Assembly (NCBI RefSeq): GCF_003432115.1
Contig: NZ_QWDC01000004.1
Coordinates: 62,765 to 126,764, forward strand
Length of the DNA: 64,000 nucleotides
Direction of reading: 5' to 3'
Origin: Mucilaginibacter conchicola
Lineage (GTDB): Bacteria; Bacteroidota; Bacteroidia; Sphingobacteriales; Sphingobacteriaceae
Each line of letters starts with the position of its first letter. The stretch's first letter is position 1. Positions 34,476 through 43,159 of this stretch are shown one piece after another. The notes below the pieces were generated by a model. The model was not told where the DNA came from and searched no databases. It was given only the letters and a program-made list of their open reading frames with translations. The position numbers and the translations under genes were made by a program.

Positions 34476-35483
34476 ATGAAAAACAAGATAATGATAATGA
34501 TAGCGGTGCTGCTCCAGGTTGGAGCAGCCAACCGCTTGTTTGCCCAGATAGATCCGCATTTTTCGCAGTATTATGCTTACCCCATGTATCTGAATCCTGC
34601 GCTAACAGGGGTATTTAACGGAGATGCGCGTGTTACGGGCAACTTTAAAAACCAGTATGCCAGCATCAACAATGCTTACCAAACCGGTGCCGTATCGGCA
34701 GACTTCAGGCCGACGGACAGGGTAGGTGTGGGTGTTAACATCCTTAACCAGGCCGCCGGCGATATAGGGTATAACTATTTCTCGGCCTACGGCTCGTTTG
34801 CTTACAACATAGCCGTATCAAACGATGGTTATAAGAAAGTGAGCTTTGGTGTGCAAGCTGGTGTTATCAATCGTTTTTTTGATGCTAACAAAGCCCAGTA
34901 TGGCAGCCAGTTCAACCCGGCCAGCGGCTTTGATCCAACACTGCCAAGCAATGAGAATTTCCTGAATACTAATGCTACCATATTTGATGCCGGTGCTGGT
35001 GTATTTTATTATGATGGCGACCCATCGCATACGGCCAATTTCTTTGGCGGTTTCGGCGTATCGCACTTAGCAAGGTCAAAAGACCCTATTGCCATGGCAT
35101 CAAACACCAGCAGCGCTGCACGCTTACCTATGCGCTATACTGCCCATGCCGGTATCCGCCTAAGGATAAATGAAAGCTTTGACCTGGTGCCGCATGCTGT
35201 TTACATCAAACAACAAAAAGCCGAAGAAAAAGCCGCCGGTGCGTACAGCGAATTTAAGATAGATGGCGATAAAGGTTTGATACTGGGTGCCATGTACCGC
35301 TTTAAAGATGCTGCTGTGGCCAACGTGGGGTACCACTTTAATAACCTCATTATTGGTGCCAGTTATGACTTTAATACCACGCAAACCCGCTCGGCATTTG
35401 GGCAGGGCGGTATGGAGTTATCTATCAGCTACGTATTTCGCAGGCGCGTGCAGGAGCCAGAACCAATTTGCCCAAGGCTATAA
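34476..35483 (+). CDS. PorP/SprF family outer-membrane protein
   Basis: A 335-residue protein with a signal peptide (MIAVLLQVGAANRLFAQ). The family start DPHFSQYYAYPMYLNPALTG (residues about 27-46) is diagnostic for PorP/SprF. The rest is beta-strand-rich (SFGVQAGVINRFFDA; GVGVNILNQAAGDIG) and ends with a strand containing SYVFRR, an outer-membrane beta-barrel of about 14 strands. PorP/SprF-like proteins partner one T9SS type B cargo and help its translocation or anchoring. The gene follows the adhesin by 20 bases and is followed at once by the OmpA gene, the standard cassette. Confidence 0.92.
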   Translation: MKNKIMIMIAVLLQVGAANRLFAQIDPHFSQYYAYPMYLNPALTGVFNGDARVTGNFKNQYASINNAYQTGAVSADFRPTDRVGVGVNILNQAAGDIGYNYFSAYGSFAYNIAVSNDGYKKVSFGVQAGVINRFFDANKAQYGSQFNPASGFDPTLPSNENFLNTNATIFDAGAGVFYYDGDPSHTANFFGGFGVSHLARSKDPIAMASNTSSAARLPMRYTAHAGIRLRINESFDLVPHAVYIKQQKAEEKAAGAYSEFKIDGDKGLILGAMYRFKDAAVANVGYHFNNLIIGASYDFNTTQTRSAFGQGGMELSISYVFRRRVQEPEPICPRL

Positions 35484-35494
35484 TCTTATCACTT

Positions 35495-37477
35495 ATGAAA
35501 AAACTAATAACCATACTATTATTAACAGCCGCTATAGCCCCCGCACGCGCACAATACAGCAAGGATAACCCGCGCGGACTGGCCGACAAGGCATTTAATA
35601 ATAAAGACTACTATGAAGCGGCCTACTATTACCGCAAGGCCGCCGAGGGGATGAGTTTGGTAACCCAGCAGTCGATACCTTATAGTGGCGGTGGCAAAAC
35701 AGCCAAAGTGAAAGAGGGTAAAGTAAGCGACAGGGCGTACATCAGTTTCCAGCTGGGCGAATCATACCGTGGATATGAGAACTACCTTGAGGCCGAGCCG
35801 TGGTACTACCGGGTGTTAGAAGAAGGTAACGAGGCGCAGTTTCCGCTTGCCCGCCTATGGTATGGCGTATGTTTACGTGCCAACCAGCATTTTGATGAAG
35901 CCATAAAACAACTAACCGATTTTAACCTGGCCTACAAAGGCGATGCTAAGTACCGCGCCGTTGCCGAGAAGGAGATAATGAACTGCCGCTTTGCCAAAGA
36001 GCAGTATAAATATCCATTGCTGATTGAAGTGACCAAGCGCAAAGGCTCGTGGTTCTCTGATGGATCTGACTATGCCATGTACCTTAAAGATGGCATGAGC
36101 TACTTCACATCATCAAGGTTTGCCAAGGACGAGAAAACCCACGTAAACAGGTTGTACATGCTTAAGAACGACGGCAGCGGCCAGCCTGAACAGGTGAAGT
36201 TTAAGGATGATGCCGGTGTAAAAAGCAAAGACCTTGAATACGGTACACCAGCTTTTACACCAGATGGACAGCACCTGTATTTTACCCGCTGGTTTAAGGT
36301 AGGCAGCAAATCAACCTATGCTATTTACACCAGCCGTAAAGGTAGTGATGGCGTTTGGGGAACGCCTGAGAAGCTGAACTCAAACGTAAACGCCGAAGGC
36401 TTTAACTCGATACAGCCGTTTATTACTGCCGATGGAAAGCAGATGTACTTTGTATCTACCAAGCCCGGCGGGCAGGGGGGCGACGATATTTGGGTAGCAG
36501 ACCTTAACGGCGACGGGACACCAACCAACTCAACCAACCTGGGCTCAACCGTAAATACTACCCAGAACGAGCAGGCGCCATATTACGATGTGTTAACCAA
36601 GCGCCTGGTGTACAGTTCAAAAGGTTTTACCGGCTTGGGTGGGTTTGATTTTTTTGAGGCCTTTAATAAAGATGGCAACTGGAGCACGCCAATGAACATG
36701 GGCTACCCCATGAACTCGGCTAAGGACGATCTGTATTACGTACCCGATCCTGCCGATGCCAATAAGTTCTACATCAGCTCAGACCGTGAATCTGACTGTT
36801 GTTTGAACCTGTTTGAAGCACATGACAAACGCCATACACTTAGCGGCTTGGTTATAGACTGTGACACCCGCAAAGCGTTGCCCGGCGTAAAAGTGAGCTT
36901 TGTTGATTCGCTGAACAAGCAAACCATCTACTCAATAGTAACAGATAAAACAGCCCGCTATAGTTTTAATGTAAAAACCAGCAGGCCTTATAGCCTCGTG
37001 TTAGAGAAACAAGGCTATTTCACTAAGGTGCTGCCTGTGCCGGCATCGGGGGGCGAGATGCAGGGCGATACGCTTTTTAATGCCGATATCTGCCTGCAGG
37101 CCTTTAAGGTTGATAAGCCTATCGTGATCAAAAACGTATTGTACGATTATGATAAGGCTACCCTTCGCCCCGAATCAAAAGAGGTGTTGAATGACCTGAT
37201 CACTATCATGAAAGACAACCCTAAAATTAAAGTTGAACTGGCCGCCCATACCGACTCAAAAGGAAGCGATAAATACAACCTGGCCCTATCGCAACGCCGC
37301 GCACAAGCATGTGTGGATTATATAGTGAGCATGGGTATAGCAGAGGATAGGATATATGCCAAAGGCTACGGCGAAAGCCACCCAATTGCTTCTAATAAAT
37401 TACCAAACGGCAAGGATAACCCTGTTGGCCGACAATTGAACAGACGTACTGAGTTTACCGTGATAAAAGTGGAATAG
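35495..37477 (+). CDS. OmpA family protein with TPR and PD40 repeats
   Basis: A 660-residue exported protein, read from ATG 35495 (signal MKKLITILLLTAAIAPARAQ). An ATG nine codons earlier overlaps PorP and spoils the signal. N-terminal TPR-like helices lie at about 20-160 (ADKAFNNKDYYEAAYYYRKA). A WD40/PD40 beta-propeller follows at about 180-450 (TPAFTPDGQHLYFTRW; IQPFITADGKQMYFVSTKPG). A carboxypeptidase-regulatory-like domain lies at about 450-540. The C-terminal OmpA domain has VLYDYDKATLRPESKEVL, ELAAHTDSKG and LSQRRAQACVDYI. It probably ties the PorP/adhesin complex to peptidoglycan, as in other Bacteroidota PorP-OmpA cassettes. Confidence 0.9.
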   Translation: MKKLITILLLTAAIAPARAQYSKDNPRGLADKAFNNKDYYEAAYYYRKAAEGMSLVTQQSIPYSGGGKTAKVKEGKVSDRAYISFQLGESYRGYENYLEAEPWYYRVLEEGNEAQFPLARLWYGVCLRANQHFDEAIKQLTDFNLAYKGDAKYRAVAEKEIMNCRFAKEQYKYPLLIEVTKRKGSWFSDGSDYAMYLKDGMSYFTSSRFAKDEKTHVNRLYMLKNDGSGQPEQVKFKDDAGVKSKDLEYGTPAFTPDGQHLYFTRWFKVGSKSTYAIYTSRKGSDGVWGTPEKLNSNVNAEGFNSIQPFITADGKQMYFVSTKPGGQGGDDIWVADLNGDGTPTNSTNLGSTVNTTQNEQAPYYDVLTKRLVYSSKGFTGLGGFDFFEAFNKDGNWSTPMNMGYPMNSAKDDLYYVPDPADANKFYISSDRESDCCLNLFEAHDKRHTLSGLVIDCDTRKALPGVKVSFVDSLNKQTIYSIVTDKTARYSFNVKTSRPYSLVLEKQGYFTKVLPVPASGGEMQGDTLFNADICLQAFKVDKPIVIKNVLYDYDKATLRPESKEVLNDLITIMKDNPKIKVELAAHTDSKGSDKYNLALSQRRAQACVDYIVSMGIAEDRIYAKGYGESHPIASNKLPNGKDNPVGRQLNRRTEFTVIKVE

Positions 37478-37520
37478 AATAGAAAAGTAGAACGAAAAAA
37501 GAAAAAAGGAGAAAAAAACT

Positions 37521-37859
37521 ATGAAAAACACCGCATTTGTTTCAACCAGACCCACCCTTAAAACTAAGGGATTTTCAACCCATCACATCGACATTTTTAA
37601 CTTGATCCTACTGGGAAAAACTAACCGCGAAATTAATCAGGTATTAGGTTACACCAAACGGTCGCATGCAGTGGTAGATCACTCACGCAAAGTAATGTAC
37701 AAATTATTGGCACTTGAAGAATTGTGCCGCAGAGACAATCTGGATAGGGTAGTTTACCCGCGTAACTACCAGTTTTGGTGGAAAAAGCTTTTAGATAAAC
37801 ACATGGAGATGTTACTATCTGTAGCAATTGCTCCCGGTTTTTATGATGAGAGAGAGTAA
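37521..37859 (+). CDS. Small LuxR-like helix-turn-helix protein
   Basis: A 112-residue protein. Residues about 20-62 (DIFNLILLGKTNREINQVLG, then YTKRSHAVVDHSRKVMYKLL) follow the LuxR/GerE recognition-helix pattern. No receiver or sensor domain is present, so it is an orphan HTH. The C-terminal half is helical with Trp/Tyr-rich NYQFWWKKLLDKHMEMLLSV. The gene lies 44 bases after the OmpA gene and may be the last gene of the adhesin operon. An A-rich leader with AAAAAAGGAGAAAAA precedes the ATG and can act as a strong ribosome-binding site. Confidence 0.6.
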   Translation: MKNTAFVSTRPTLKTKGFSTHHIDIFNLILLGKTNREINQVLGYTKRSHAVVDHSRKVMYKLLALEELCRRDNLDRVVYPRNYQFWWKKLLDKHMEMLLSVAIAPGFYDERE

Positions 37860-37875
37860 GAGGATGAATCAGTGT

Positions 37876-37907
37876 ACAAGTAGCCCCGCTTTCGCGGGGT
37901 TGCTTGT
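37876..37907. terminator. Terminator between HTH and receiver genes
   Basis: ACAAG...CCCCGC (37884-37889) pairs with GCGGGG (37894-37899) and outer CTTGT, followed by TTT. It separates the convergent adhesin operon and the receiver gene. Confidence 0.75.
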
Positions 37908-37908
37908 T

Positions 37909-38313
37909 TTAGGCATGTATCTGCGTTAAAATATCGTGCAGGTGGTTTACCGTTAAAGGTTTTACAATAAAGTCTGATACCAGCTCTATTTCGCGGGCCT
38001 TGGCATAATCAGCTTCATCAATAGATGAACTTACAATGTAAACAGTTATTTTTTTATGGATAGCCGGTACAAGGGCTTTAAACTCATCTAAAAACTGCCA
38101 GCCATCCAATACGGGCATATTAAGATCAAGCAATATCAAATCAGGCAGTTCACCGGTATTCTGTCTGTTCTCGATCACGAAATCCAGCGCAGCTTTGCCG
38201 TTATGGAAAAAGATGGTTTTCTCTGCAATATCAGCCTTCGCAATGATCCGCTTTACCGAAAAAGTATAAATTTCATCATCATCAACTACGCACGCAATAC
38301 TAATTTTCTTCAT
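37909..38313 (-). CDS. Single-domain response regulator
   Basis: A 134-residue CheY-like protein: DDDE at 11-14, phospho-acceptor Asp63 in ILLDLNMPVLDG, Ser/Thr switch in YIVSSS and Lys in FIVKPL. No output domain follows. Its ATG overlaps the stop of the kinase gene (TAATG), so it is translated coupled to the kinase and is almost certainly its substrate. It may pass phosphate on or act by protein contact. Confidence 0.92.
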   Translation of the reverse strand: MKKISIACVVDDDEIYTFSVKRIIAKADIAEKTIFFHNGKAALDFVIENRQNTGELPDLILLDLNMPVLDGWQFLDEFKALVPAIHKKITVYIVSSSIDEADYAKAREIELVSDFIVKPLTVNHLHDILTQIHA

Positions 38314-39908
38314 TACAATATTATTTTAAAAGTGGATCCAATACCGGGTTTGCTTTCAACCTCAATTTGCCCGCCCTGTGATTCAACCTGCGTTTTTACC
38401 AGGAATAAGCCAACGCCATGCGCATCTTTACGGTCATGAAAGGTTTTATATAAGCCAAAAATTTTATTGCCGTGCAGCCTAAGGTCAATGCCAAGGCCGT
38501 TGTCGGCACACGCCAGCACCGTTTCTAAACTACTGTTTTTATAGGTTTTTATATCAATGTGTAACGGCACTTGCGGGTTACGGTATTTTATAGCATTTGA
38601 TACAAGGTTAGTAAGAATGCTCTCCAGGTAAATACGCGGGAAACTGATGGTCTCCACATCCAATTGTACGCTAACTTTGGCATTATTAAAATTAAGGTCG
38701 GATTGGAAAATATCCAGCACCTTATCCACCTCTTTGCGAATGTTGAGCACCTCGCTTTGTATAACGGTATCCTTAATGCGGATAGCTTCAGACAAATGCT
38801 CAAGCGTATCGTTCAAAGCAGCGCTTACGTTATTCATCTTCTCAAACAACTCTTTATTGTTGTCATCTAATTTTTCTTCATCAACCAATGATGATATCAG
38901 CGCCATATTGCTGGCATGGTTGCGGATGTTGTGCGACAGGATATGCGTGAAATTTTTAAGCTGCTGGTTGTTAAGCGTAGTTAACTCTAATGATTTGTTC
39001 AGCGCCAGTTCATTTTGCTTATAACGGTCAATATCCATAAATATACCGCGCAGTTTTATCACGTTGCCGTTATCATCCTGTACGGGCTCACCGGTAGAGC
39101 GGATCCAGACGATGTTGCCTTTGGCCGTACGTATCTGTAGTTCGTTATCCCATTTGATGTTATTGTTGATAGCATCATCCAGCGCTTGTTGCGCTATGGT
39201 GAGGTTTTCGCCAAAAAAATAGTCTGATACTTTGTAAGTGCTCATGTCTGTATCATAGGGCAGCTCAAAAATATCGTAAACGGTATTGCTCCAGGTACGT
39301 TTATTGCCCGGCAGCTCGGTTTCCCAACCGCCAACACGGCTAATACGGCCTGCCTCTGATAATAAAAATTCGCTGGCGGCCAGTTTATCTTCCACCTCGC
39401 GGCGTTTTTCCATCTCGTATTCAAGGTCTTTAACCGTGCGGATGTTAACCGCCAGCGGCACAATGCGGTAAAGCGCATAAACCGAAAAGATAGATATGAT
39501 ACCGGTAATAAAGCGCACCAATGCACTAAAGCGGTAGGCCGGCCACCAAAATATGCCCGCATCAATCAAATGCGTTAGGCCGCATAGCAGAATAAAAGCA
39601 ACAAACAGCAAAAATATCTTCGGGAAGGGAAGATCCTTTCTCCTGCGAACAAGCTTAAGTAGCAGGAAAGGGATGGCGAAATAGGCCGCCCAAATGCTGA
39701 GGTCTGATATGATGTAAAGCCAGCCATGAAAATCTGTCCAGGTGCCGCAATGCCAGCGGGCCGGGAAATCAACAGTGCTGAATAGCTTACTGAAAAACTC
39801 GCTGATCTGGTTGCCCAGCGAGGCTTTAGTGGCAGTATGTGCATGTGTTTTTTCGCAATAAGCGCCACACACCGCAACACTGTCTTTGATAGGGTTTAAG
39901 TGATTCAA
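38313..39908 (-). CDS. Histidine kinase with ethylene-receptor-like membrane domain
   Basis: A 531-residue kinase. The N-terminal membrane domain (about 62-155, three or more helices) resembles the ethylene-binding domain of plant ETR1 and cyanobacterial Etr1. Asp69, Tyr76, Ile106, Cys109 and His113 match ETR1 Asp25, Tyr32, Ile62, Cys65 and His69 with all spacings equal; the core segments are IISDLSIWAAYFAIP and AFILLCGLTHLID. Then come a coiled linker (157-178), a PAS domain (about 178-297), a HisKA-like helix with His326 in LSHNIRNHASN, and HATPase_c with NLVSNAIKYRN and DNGLGIDLRLHG. The Cys/His pair binds Cu(I) in ETR1. Ethylene or another small molecule may thus be the signal; this is inference. 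A 50-60-residue N-terminal part before the first helix is unusual. Confidence 0.88.
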   Translation of the reverse strand: MNHLNPIKDSVAVCGAYCEKTHAHTATKASLGNQISEFFSKLFSTVDFPARWHCGTWTDFHGWLYIISDLSIWAAYFAIPFLLLKLVRRRKDLPFPKIFLLFVAFILLCGLTHLIDAGIFWWPAYRFSALVRFITGIISIFSVYALYRIVPLAVNIRTVKDLEYEMEKRREVEDKLAASEFLLSEAGRISRVGGWETELPGNKRTWSNTVYDIFELPYDTDMSTYKVSDYFFGENLTIAQQALDDAINNNIKWDNELQIRTAKGNIVWIRSTGEPVQDDNGNVIKLRGIFMDIDRYKQNELALNKSLELTTLNNQQLKNFTHILSHNIRNHASNMALISSLVDEEKLDDNNKELFEKMNNVSAALNDTLEHLSEAIRIKDTVIQSEVLNIRKEVDKVLDIFQSDLNFNNAKVSVQLDVETISFPRIYLESILTNLVSNAIKYRNPQVPLHIDIKTYKNSSLETVLACADNGLGIDLRLHGNKIFGLYKTFHDRKDAHGVGLFLVKTQVESQGGQIEVESKPGIGSTFKIIL

Positions 39909-40110
39909 TGGGTAAATGATAATCTTTAAATATACCTTTAAATCATGTAGTTGTAAGAATTTTTATAATGATTTAAGTTGGATAAGTCTGTACTTGCATA
40001 TAGGTTAATAATGTATTAAGCTATACTTAATTAGTGGGTTTTGGGTATTTTACAGCCCACAAAAAAAGCCCCCTGATTTTCAGAGAGCTCTTGTTATTTT
40101 AGCCGGTATA

Positions 40111-40311
40111 TTAACCGTTATTTGAGCGGATCTTTTCGGTTGCCAGTTCAACTTTTTCTGATGCAAATTCTTTTGCTTTATTGAACCATTCGGGCGCTTT
40201 ATCTGTAAGGTCGTCAAATATCGAGCGGCCGTCTTCTTCTCTTTTTTTGATGAGGTAATTAACGCCCAAGCCAACTGCTGCACCCAATGCTATAAATTTT
40301 ATTAAGCCCAT
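40111..40311 (-). CDS. YtxH-like small membrane protein
   Basis: A 66-residue protein with one N-terminal hydrophobic helix (FIALGAAVGLGVNYLI) followed by charged, amphipathic helices (APEWFNKAKEFASEKVELAT). This is the layout of YtxH-domain envelope-stress proteins. A weak hairpin with AGCCCCCTGA/TCAGAGAGCT near 40068-40091 may terminate it. The gap to the histidine kinase (39909-40110) shows nothing else that I can name. Confidence 0.6.
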   Translation of the reverse strand: MGLIKFIALGAAVGLGVNYLIKKREEDGRSIFDDLTDKAPEWFNKAKEFASEKVELATEKIRSNNG

Positions 40312-40621
40312 GATGTTTATTGTTTATGTGAATGATAAACAACAAAATGCAAGTATAGTGCCAAAAACATAACCGGGTAATGTACTTTATTGTTAATCAA
40401 AATTGGGCGAGAATATATTTAAGGATATTTTAGTGACGCAAATAATTTACCGGTACAAAGTGGGGCGTTGACTCAACGGTGTGGCGAAGGCTCGTTTACA
40501 CCAGGTTGCAGCTTGTAAGCTTAAAATACAACCACAAGTGCTATATAAAGCAGGCGGCCTGGTTTTTGCAAGCGATTGGCAAAACAGCTTACAATTAATT
40601 AAACATATTATATCAAAACCT
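40312..40621. other. Intergenic region without identified feature
   Basis: About 310 bases between the YtxH-like gene and the epimerase ATG. The epimerase frame stays open upstream to 40481, but those codons lack the Rossmann start and look non-coding. No hairpin, repeat or promoter was convincing. It should hold the divergent promoters of the two genes. Confidence 0.4.
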
Positions 40622-41632
40622 ATGATCACTTCATTAGTAACCGGCGGGGCCGGCTTTATCGGATCGCACGTTGCCAGGCATTGTTTAGAACTTGGCCACA
40701 AAGTTATAGTACTTGATGACCTTAGTGGCGGTTTTGAAGATCATATACCGGCAGGTGCAAAGTTTGTTGAGGGATCTATAAATGATATTACCCTGTTAGA
40801 GTCTCTTTTTGAGAAATATCAGTTCGATTATGTATACCATCTTGCGGCTTATGCAGCAGAAGGCCTTTCGCACTTTATTCGCAGGTTTAATTATACCAAT
40901 AACCTTATCGGTTCGGTAAATTTGATCAATCTTTCGGTATTGCATAAGGTTAAATGCTTTGTGTTTACATCATCAATTGCGGTTTATGGTGCAGGCCAGT
41001 TGCCAATGCTGGAGAGCATGGTGCCACAGCCCGAAGACCCTTATGGCGTAGCCAAATATGCTGTAGAGATGGATCTGAAAGCGGCTAACCACATGTTTGG
41101 GCTAAATTATGTCATCTTCCGCCCGCATAATGTTTACGGCGAAAACCAAAACATAGGAGATAAGTACCGCAACGTGATAGGTATTTTTATGAACCAGATA
41201 ATGCAACAAAAGCCAATGACCATTTTTGGCGATGGCGAACAAACCCGCGCGTTTAGCTATATTGATGATGTTGCCCCGCATATTGCCAATAGCGTTAATA
41301 CGCAAGCTGCGTATAACCAGGTGTTTAACATTGGTGCCGATAAGCCTTACACCGTTAACGAACTGGTGCAGGTGGTATCAAAAGAATTAGGCGTTGAACC
41401 ACAAGTTACCCATCTTGAGGCCCGCAAAGAAGTAATGCATGCCCATAGTGATCACTCAAAAGCTGCCGGAGTATTTGGTGCCGGTAAAAACGTTAGTTTG
41501 CAGGAAGGTATAGCAAAAATGGCTGCATGGGCAAAAGTGGTAGGCTCGCGCGCAAGTGCCGAGTTTGAGAATATTGAGATTGAGGAGAACCTGCCGCAAG
41601 GATGGGCTAAAAAAGAAAAGGCAATTAATTAG
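40622..41632 (+). CDS. NAD-dependent epimerase/dehydratase (extended SDR)
   Basis: A 336-residue nucleotide-sugar enzyme of the UDP-glucose 4-epimerase type. ATG 40622 is chosen because the Rossmann strand SLVTGGAGFIGSHVARHC follows within four residues; the open frame upstream adds 47 unlikely residues. VFTSSIAVYG (catalytic Ser/Thr) and PYGVAKYAVE (YxxxK) are present, and FRPHNVYGENQNIGDKYRNV is the substrate-binding loop. It is likely cytoplasmic and supplies a sugar nucleotide for surface polysaccharide. The exact substrate is uncertain (UDP-Glc/Gal or UDP-GlcNAc types). Confidence 0.88.
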   Translation: MITSLVTGGAGFIGSHVARHCLELGHKVIVLDDLSGGFEDHIPAGAKFVEGSINDITLLESLFEKYQFDYVYHLAAYAAEGLSHFIRRFNYTNNLIGSVNLINLSVLHKVKCFVFTSSIAVYGAGQLPMLESMVPQPEDPYGVAKYAVEMDLKAANHMFGLNYVIFRPHNVYGENQNIGDKYRNVIGIFMNQIMQQKPMTIFGDGEQTRAFSYIDDVAPHIANSVNTQAAYNQVFNIGADKPYTVNELVQVVSKELGVEPQVTHLEARKEVMHAHSDHSKAAGVFGAGKNVSLQEGIAKMAAWAKVVGSRASAEFENIEIEENLPQGWAKKEKAIN

Positions 41633-41663
41633 CAATAGCTATCTGTTTTTCGCTAAACATTTA

Positions 41664-41671
41664 TATTTTTG
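41664..41671 (+). promoter_or_regulatory. Bacteroidota -7 box
   Basis: TATTTTTG matches TANNTTTG and lies 17 bases before the ATG of the small membrane protein at 41689. A TTTTTCG stretch at 41645-41651 could be the -33 region. Confidence 0.4.
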
Positions 41672-41688
41672 CGTCAAATAATTTAACA

Positions 41689-41877
41689 ATGGCATCATCA
41701 ACTCAAAACGCAAATTCAGAAAAACATTACGTAGCTTTAATTCTTGCTATAGTTATTGGTTTAGTAGGTGTTTTTATCCGCTTTGCCGATTTTAAACTTG
41801 CATCTGCAGTTGGTAACGTATTAATGGGTATTGGCTCTATCTTAGTGCTAAGAGCTGCATTTGCTATAATGAAGTAA
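41689..41877 (+). CDS. Small two-span membrane protein
   Basis: A 62-residue protein with a polar N-terminus (MASSTQNANSEKHY) and two hydrophobic helices (VALILAIVIGLVGVFIRFAD and ASAVGNVLMGIGSILVLRAA). A promoter box precedes it and a terminator follows, so it appears to be a real single-gene unit. No named family is recognised. Confidence 0.65.
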   Translation: MASSTQNANSEKHYVALILAIVIGLVGVFIRFADFKLASAVGNVLMGIGSILVLRAAFAIMK

Positions 41878-41900
41878 GTTTCCCGATTTTTAGATATTGA

Positions 41901-41931
41901 AAGCGCTACCGGTAACGGTGGCGCTTTTTTT
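41901..41931 (+). terminator. Terminator after small membrane protein
   Basis: AAGCGC (41901-41906) pairs with GCGCTT (41921-41926), with inner CCG/CGG pairing, followed by T7. Confidence 0.7.
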
Positions 41932-41950
41932 ATGGGTCTCGCCACCACGT

Positions 41951-42028
41951 CATTGCGAGGTACGAAGCAATCGCTACATAGGCAGGTTCGCTCTGTATAG
42001 TTTGGAGATTGCTTCGTACCTCGCAATG
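41951..42028. repeat. Palindromic repeat, copy 1 (22-bp inverted arms)
   Basis: CATTGCGAGGTACGAAGCAATC (41951-41972) is the exact reverse complement of 42007-42028. The 34-base centre contains GCTCTGTATAG, shared with the copy at 61318-61404. It lies between the small membrane gene's terminator and the 3' end of gldB. It is a miniature palindromic element of the type scattered through Bacteroidota genomes. Confidence 0.75.
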
Positions 42029-42042
42029 ATGCGTGGGGATTT

Positions 42043-43089
42043 CTACTCTTTCGGATTCTTCGGCCTATACTTAGATTCGTTCAGGATCCTTTGCGCATTC
42101 CGATCAGCCATTAACTGGGGCAGGGTAACCTCGGGGTGTTTATCCATGTAGGCCTTAACAATTTGCCAGCCTGTCCACACGCCAAGTTTTGGTGCCGATT
42201 CATTGTTATCGCCCAGGCCGGGAGTGAAGGGCGCCTCAGTTAAATATTTCTGAATTTTTTGATAATCGGTTTCGTAAAGCAGGTTCTCCTCAAGGAAATA
42301 ACCCCAGATGTTGGCCTGGTAATCATCGCACCATTTCAGCTGTTTTTGGGTATAGCCAATTTTTGTAGAGTCGGGTACGTTTGGCATGGTCTGGTCCATA
42401 AAGTACAGGATCTTGCCGTTGTAAACCATTTTGGCCAGCAGGGTATTGTCCTCGTCATTCTCGGGGAACATATCCTCGCGGGCAATGCCTTCAACCACAC
42501 GCGGGGTAATATTATCGGGCGTAAACCTGCGCGAAATATAGTGCGGAAAACTTTGTACCAATGCCGGATAAAACCTCGAATCGGCGCCCAGGAAAAGATC
42601 CAGCCCGATCCCAAAATAACCATCGCCAACCGTTACCTGTGTTTGAAAACCCGAGAAGTAGGCGTAAACCTTAGGCAGGTTTTTCTTAGGGAAATAGTAT
42701 TTAATATGACGGAAAGCGTCGGTAAGTTCGGCGTTCTGTTTATCCAGGTTAGGGTAGGCGGCGTCAACATCGTGTTTAAGGTCTAAATATGCCTTGCCTG
42801 CAAATACCTGGCGCAGTACTCCGAAATATGCAGTATCCTGCGCACTACCGGCCTTTAAAACGCGTTCAATAAAATCCTGGTAAAACTTACCGTATTTGGT
42901 GTATAGTACGCCCGCCTGCTGATCCATTGATTTGGTGCGCATCAGGTCAAAATCTTTATCAAAACGTTCAACCTTTACATCAACAGGTATATTGCTTACA
43001 TCAACCGTTTTGCGGCCGCCGCAGGCAGTCAGCAGAAGGCAAAAAACAAAACTTGCATAAATGACGGTTGTTTTACAGGAATAAGGCAT
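42043..43089 (-). CDS. gldB: Gliding motility lipoprotein GldB
   Basis: A 348-residue lipoprotein read from ATG 43089, which gives the signal TVIYASFVFCLLLTAC with the lipidated Cys. The track's longer start at 43161 would overlap nadE. The mature protein starts VDVKVERFDKDFDLM and contains DLKHDVDAAYPNL, YFSGFQTQVTVGDGYFGIGL and FPHYISRRFTPDNI, which agree with the GldB family. In Flavobacterium GldB is needed for gliding, with a periplasmic or inner-leaflet role, and is often near nadE and gldC; gldC is not visible here. Divergent from nadE with a 70-base gap. A minus-strand TATTTTTG box lies at 43107-43114. Confidence 0.85.
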   Translation of the reverse strand: MPYSCKTTVIYASFVFCLLLTACGGRKTVDVSNIPVDVKVERFDKDFDLMRTKSMDQQAGVLYTKYGKFYQDFIERVLKAGSAQDTAYFGVLRQVFAGKAYLDLKHDVDAAYPNLDKQNAELTDAFRHIKYYFPKKNLPKVYAYFSGFQTQVTVGDGYFGIGLDLFLGADSRFYPALVQSFPHYISRRFTPDNITPRVVEGIAREDMFPENDEDNTLLAKMVYNGKILYFMDQTMPNVPDSTKIGYTQKQLKWCDDYQANIWGYFLEENLLYETDYQKIQKYLTEAPFTPGLGDNNESAPKLGVWTGWQIVKAYMDKHPEVTLPQLMADRNAQRILNESKYRPKNPKE

Positions 43090-43159
43090 CGTTATTAACG
43101 TTTTAGCAAAAATAATTCTTTTTATTTGTACAGCGCCTATTCGCGCTCGTTTATAAGCC

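Noticed and set aside
40481..40621. N-terminal extension of the epimerase
   Set aside because: The Rossmann strand starts directly after the ATG at 40622; the upstream codons look non-coding.
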